In this document: positions 6,099-8,312 of the stretch, in pieces | How the letters are laid out: every line of letters starts with the position of its first letter | How positions within the stretch are numbered: position 1 is the stretch's first letter | Assembly: GCA_963925675.1 (NCBI GenBank) | Contig: CAWUSW010000020.1 | Span: forward strand, 1-8,312 | DNA from: Eutrophocola sp963925675 | GTDB taxonomy: Bacteria; Pseudomonadota; Gammaproteobacteria; Pseudomonadales; Pseudohongiellaceae | Length of the DNA: 8,312 bases | Reading direction: 5' to 3' | Program-made: the position numbers and the translations under genes | The notes under the pieces: model-generated | The model's input: only the letters and a program-made list of their open reading frames with translations | Told to the model about the DNA's origin: nothing | Databases searched by the model: none

Positions 6099-7327
6099 TG
6101 ACAGATTCAGTAATCTCTCTGACCGAAGTTTCAAAATTTTATAAATACTACGACAAAGAATTTGACCGTGTCCGCGAAATTCTCAGTGGTAATCCACGCT
6201 TCCAAAAAATTCATGCATTAAAGCCGGTAACTCTTGAGGTAAAGAAAGGCGAGGTACTGGGTGTAATCGGGCAAAATGGTGCAGGCAAAAGTACCTTGTT
6301 AAAAGTACTGGCCAGAACGCTCCTGCCTTCAACCGGAGAGATAGAAATTAATGGCAGAGTGGCGGCATTATTAGAATTGGGTGCGAGCTTTCATCCCGAG
6401 ATGACAGGGCATGAAAATGTATATCTGAGTTGTGCAATTCAGGGACTAAGGAGTCAGGAAATTGATTCTGTCTATGGTGAGATAGTTGCCTTTGCAGAAA
6501 TTGGTGAATTTATTCATCGTCCAGTTAAGACTTATTCGAGCGGAATGTTTGTCAGGTTGGCATTTGCAATTGCTACCCATATAGATCCAGAGATTTTAAT
6601 AATAGATGAAGCGCTTTCTGTTGGTGACGGGGCTTTTTCTCGCAAGAGTTTTGACCGCATTATGGATTTCAAAAATGCGGGCAAGACTATTCTTTTTTGT
6701 TCTCATTCGATGTATCAGGTTGAAGCACTTTGTGATCGCGTGGTATGGCTGGAAGCTGGAGCAGTTAAGAAAATCGGTGAGCCAGTTGAGGTAATAACCC
6801 AGTACAGTGAATTGATGAGAATGTCAGCACCGAAAGAAGAGTCAATGGACAGCGCCAACGAGGAAGAGCAGGAAGTATTTCAAAAAGAAGAGGCAGTTAA
6901 AGGCGTAACAGCAATACCCAGAATTCTTGAGGTAAGCGTGCGTGTTGGTGATAAAACAGGCCAGGTGCACAAGATAGTAAGTGGCGAATCCGACCTGGAA
7001 ATAACCGTTGTCTTTGATCAGGGAAGTGGAGTGCCTCTGGCAAGTGTGGCCGTAGCTTTTTCAGGAGGGGATGGAAGAATACTGACAAGCGCAGGCAGTG
7101 TGCATGATGGCATTGCTCTTACTGTTAACGAACAGGGCCAGGGAGAGGCTAAAATAATTTTCCCAGAACTTGCTTTTTTAAGAGGTAATTATTATCTGGA
7201 TGTAGCGCTTTTATGCGAAAAAGGGATTCACCTGTACGAAACAATCAGGCAAGCAGCAGAGATACATGTGGAGCAGAAAGGACTGGAGCGTGGCTTTGTT
7301 AAATTGCCGCACAAATGGATAAGCTGA
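6098..7327 (+). CDS. wzt: Polysaccharide ABC exporter ATPase with C-terminal substrate-recognition domain (Wzt)
   Basis: A 409-residue cytoplasmic ATPase partner of the preceding permease. Nucleotide-binding motifs are complete: Walker A GQNGAGKST (58-66), signature YSSGMFVRLAFA starting at 146, Walker B ILIIDEA with D170 and catalytic E171, and switch His203 in FCSHS. The N-terminal stretch with YKYYDKEFDRVREIL before the first strand, and the ALLELGASFHPEMTGHENVYL block, are typical of the Wzt/TagH/KpsT-like exporters. After an acidic linker (about 248-268) comes a beta-rich C-terminal domain ending RGFVKLPHKW, resembling the Wzt_C fold. In E. coli O8/O9a and Raoultella systems that domain binds the modified non-reducing end of the O-polysaccharide and gates export; the same role is inferred here. 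It starts at ATG 6098, sharing one base with the permease stop (TAATG). Confidence 0.93.
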   Translation: MTDSVISLTEVSKFYKYYDKEFDRVREILSGNPRFQKIHALKPVTLEVKKGEVLGVIGQNGAGKSTLLKVLARTLLPSTGEIEINGRVAALLELGASFHPEMTGHENVYLSCAIQGLRSQEIDSVYGEIVAFAEIGEFIHRPVKTYSSGMFVRLAFAIATHIDPEILIIDEALSVGDGAFSRKSFDRIMDFKNAGKTILFCSHSMYQVEALCDRVVWLEAGAVKKIGEPVEVITQYSELMRMSAPKEESMDSANEEEQEVFQKEEAVKGVTAIPRILEVSVRVGDKTGQVHKIVSGESDLEITVVFDQGSGVPLASVAVAFSGGDGRILTSAGSVHDGIALTVNEQGQGEAKIIFPELAFLRGNYYLDVALLCEKGIHLYETIRQAAEIHVEQKGLERGFVKLPHKWIS

Positions 7328-8312
7328 TCCATATGGAAGATAGCCCGGAGTCACAAAATGATGATGTCAATATAGAAGCGGATAATTCTGGCTCTCACTA
7401 TACAGCCCGTTGCGCAAGGTCTACTGATGCAGAAGCAATTTGTGGCTTGTTCAGAAAAGTATTTAAAGAAGAAATGACGCTGGCACATTGGCGCTGGAAA
7501 TATGAAAGAGATCTTAGCCGGGCAATTGTTGTCTACAGAAATAAGCAACTGGTAGCTCACTATGGCGGTGTTGGTACAAAAATATTACAAGAAGGAAAGC
7601 CAGGCACTGCCATACAAGTAACAGATTTGATGGTTGATCCCCAGGTTAGAAATGCGGTGAGAAGTAATAGCCCCTTTTATCTCTCTGCTAAAAAATTCCT
7701 GGAAAGTTTTGTCGGTTTTGATAAGCCATTTTTACTTGGCTATGGATTTCCCAGCGGCAGGGCGATGGACTTGTCGGAAAAACTTGGCCTGTTCACGCCT
7801 GTAGGTAATATGTGGGAAGCTCGATGGCCTGTTAAGCAAGACCAGTATTTAGACATAAAAAATATATTTACAGTTGATAAAAATAATTTTCAGAGTTATG
7901 AAAAAAAAATAAATTCACTTTGGAAAAAATTTAGTCACCATTTTTCGAATCATTTTATTTGTAATAAAAATGCTGACTATTTCAAGTGGCGATTTTTACA
8001 GCACCCCTCAAAAAAATATTCCATGCATCTTGTAGTGGGCAGACTCAGCAGATTACCAAAGGCTGTTTTTGTTCTCAGGCATGATGAAAATAAAAAAAGT
8101 ATGCTGATGGACATGCTGTGCAACTCGCTGGATCTGGAGAACATTATCAAGCTGGCATTAGGTATGTCTGCACATAAGGGGAGCAGTGAAGTAATAGCCT
8201 GGCACAGCGATACTTTCAAAAAAGTATTTTCTGTACTTTCTTCTGTGCAAGAGCCTCTGGCAATAAAAATTCCGGCTAATATTGGCTCAGTGGGTCCTGA
8301 CCCTGAATTACA
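7315..8312 (+). CDS. GNAT-type N-acyltransferase-like protein (partial, 3' end beyond window)
   Basis: An open frame of more than 332 codons runs off the right edge. The first 30 residues are polar and acidic and probably disordered. From about residue 31, TARCARSTDAEAICGLF followed by MTLAHWRWKYERD and IVVYRNKQLVAHYGGV resembles the GNAT acetyltransferases often found in surface-polysaccharide clusters, with the 'W.WKY' element and the strand pair before the acyl-CoA site (IQVTDLMVDPQVRN). A second half includes ADYFKWRFLQHPSKKY, the repeat-like 'Y..WRF..HP' element seen in the same proteins. It may add an acyl group to a sugar or amino sugar; the substrate is unknown. The start is uncertain: ATG 7315 overlaps wzt by 13 bases and ATG 7333 would avoid the overlap; neither has a clear ribosome binding site. 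The stretch 7861-7980 is only about 19% GC. Confidence 0.72.
   Translation, partial: MDKLIHMEDSPESQNDDVNIEADNSGSHYTARCARSTDAEAICGLFRKVFKEEMTLAHWRWKYERDLSRAIVVYRNKQLVAHYGGVGTKILQEGKPGTAIQVTDLMVDPQVRNAVRSNSPFYLSAKKFLESFVGFDKPFLLGYGFPSGRAMDLSEKLGLFTPVGNMWEARWPVKQDQYLDIKNIFTVDKNNFQSYEKKINSLWKKFSHHFSNHFICNKNADYFKWRFLQHPSKKYSMHLVVGRLSRLPKAVFVLRHDENKKSMLMDMLCNSLDLENIIKLALGMSAHKGSSEVIAWHSDTFKKVFSVLSSVQEPLAIKIPANIGSVGPDPEL

Larger units (their letters stand above)
1..8312 (+). other. Probable single operon: T2SS genes continuous with a glycan exporter
   Basis: All ten genes lie on the plus strand. Gaps or overlaps between successive genes are +13, +17, +25, -1, +13, -4, -4, -1 and -13 bases. No intergenic space is large enough for a conventional promoter plus terminator, and I saw no stem-loop followed by a T run. 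The transcript therefore probably starts upstream of the window and continues past its right edge. Internal promoters inside coding sequence cannot be excluded. Confidence 0.7.

Noticed and set aside
7317..7336. Small inverted repeats (GGAT...ATCC and CCATATGG) at the end of wzt as a terminator
   Set aside because: The stems are only four base pairs and no T run follows; the next gene overlaps this point.
7977..8219. Minus-strand 80-codon open frame within the acyltransferase gene
   Set aside because: The plus-strand frame carries GNAT-like motifs across the same stretch; the minus-strand translation has no recognisable feature.

Overview
The window is one densely packed plus-strand block with no intergenic gap longer than about 25 bases. 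It reads as a chromosomal fragment of a Gram-negative bacterium, most likely a gammaproteobacterium with moderate to low GC. The reasons are the complete set of type II secretion (T2SS) pseudopilins, an outer-membrane secretin with a lipoprotein signal, and a two-gene polysaccharide ABC exporter. I cannot name the genus from the sequence.

Region 1 (1-5292) is the T2SS part. It holds the last 28 codons of an inner-membrane platform protein (gspF-like), the secretin gene gspD, the major pseudopilin gspG and the minor pseudopilins gspH, gspI, gspJ and gspK. The order F-D-G-H-I-J-K is not the classic C-D-E-F-G-H-I-J-K-L-M order, because the secretin gene sits between F and G. The ATPase (GspE), GspC, GspL, GspM and the prepilin peptidase are not in the window. 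GspD has a lipobox (Cys29) and only a short tail after its beta-barrel core, suggesting a self-targeting liposecretin that may not need a separate pilotin.

Region 2 (5289-7327) is an ABC exporter of the Wzm/Wzt type. The permease begins at a GTG that overlaps the gspK stop codon (GTGA), and the ATPase begins at an ATG that overlaps the permease stop (TAATG) behind a strong ribosome binding site. The ATPase has a C-terminal beta-rich domain of the Wzt_C kind, which in characterised systems reads the modified non-reducing end of an O-polysaccharide before export.

Region 3 (7315-8312) is the 5' part of a gene for a GNAT-type acyltransferase-like protein, running off the right edge.

The layout suggests a single transcript in which protein secretion genes are directly followed by, and translationally coupled to, genes for glycan export and probably glycan tailoring. 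Adjacency and overlaps are visible in the sequence; a functional link between the secretion machine and the glycan is inference. No RNA genes, mobile elements, CRISPR arrays, terminators or convincing promoters were found.
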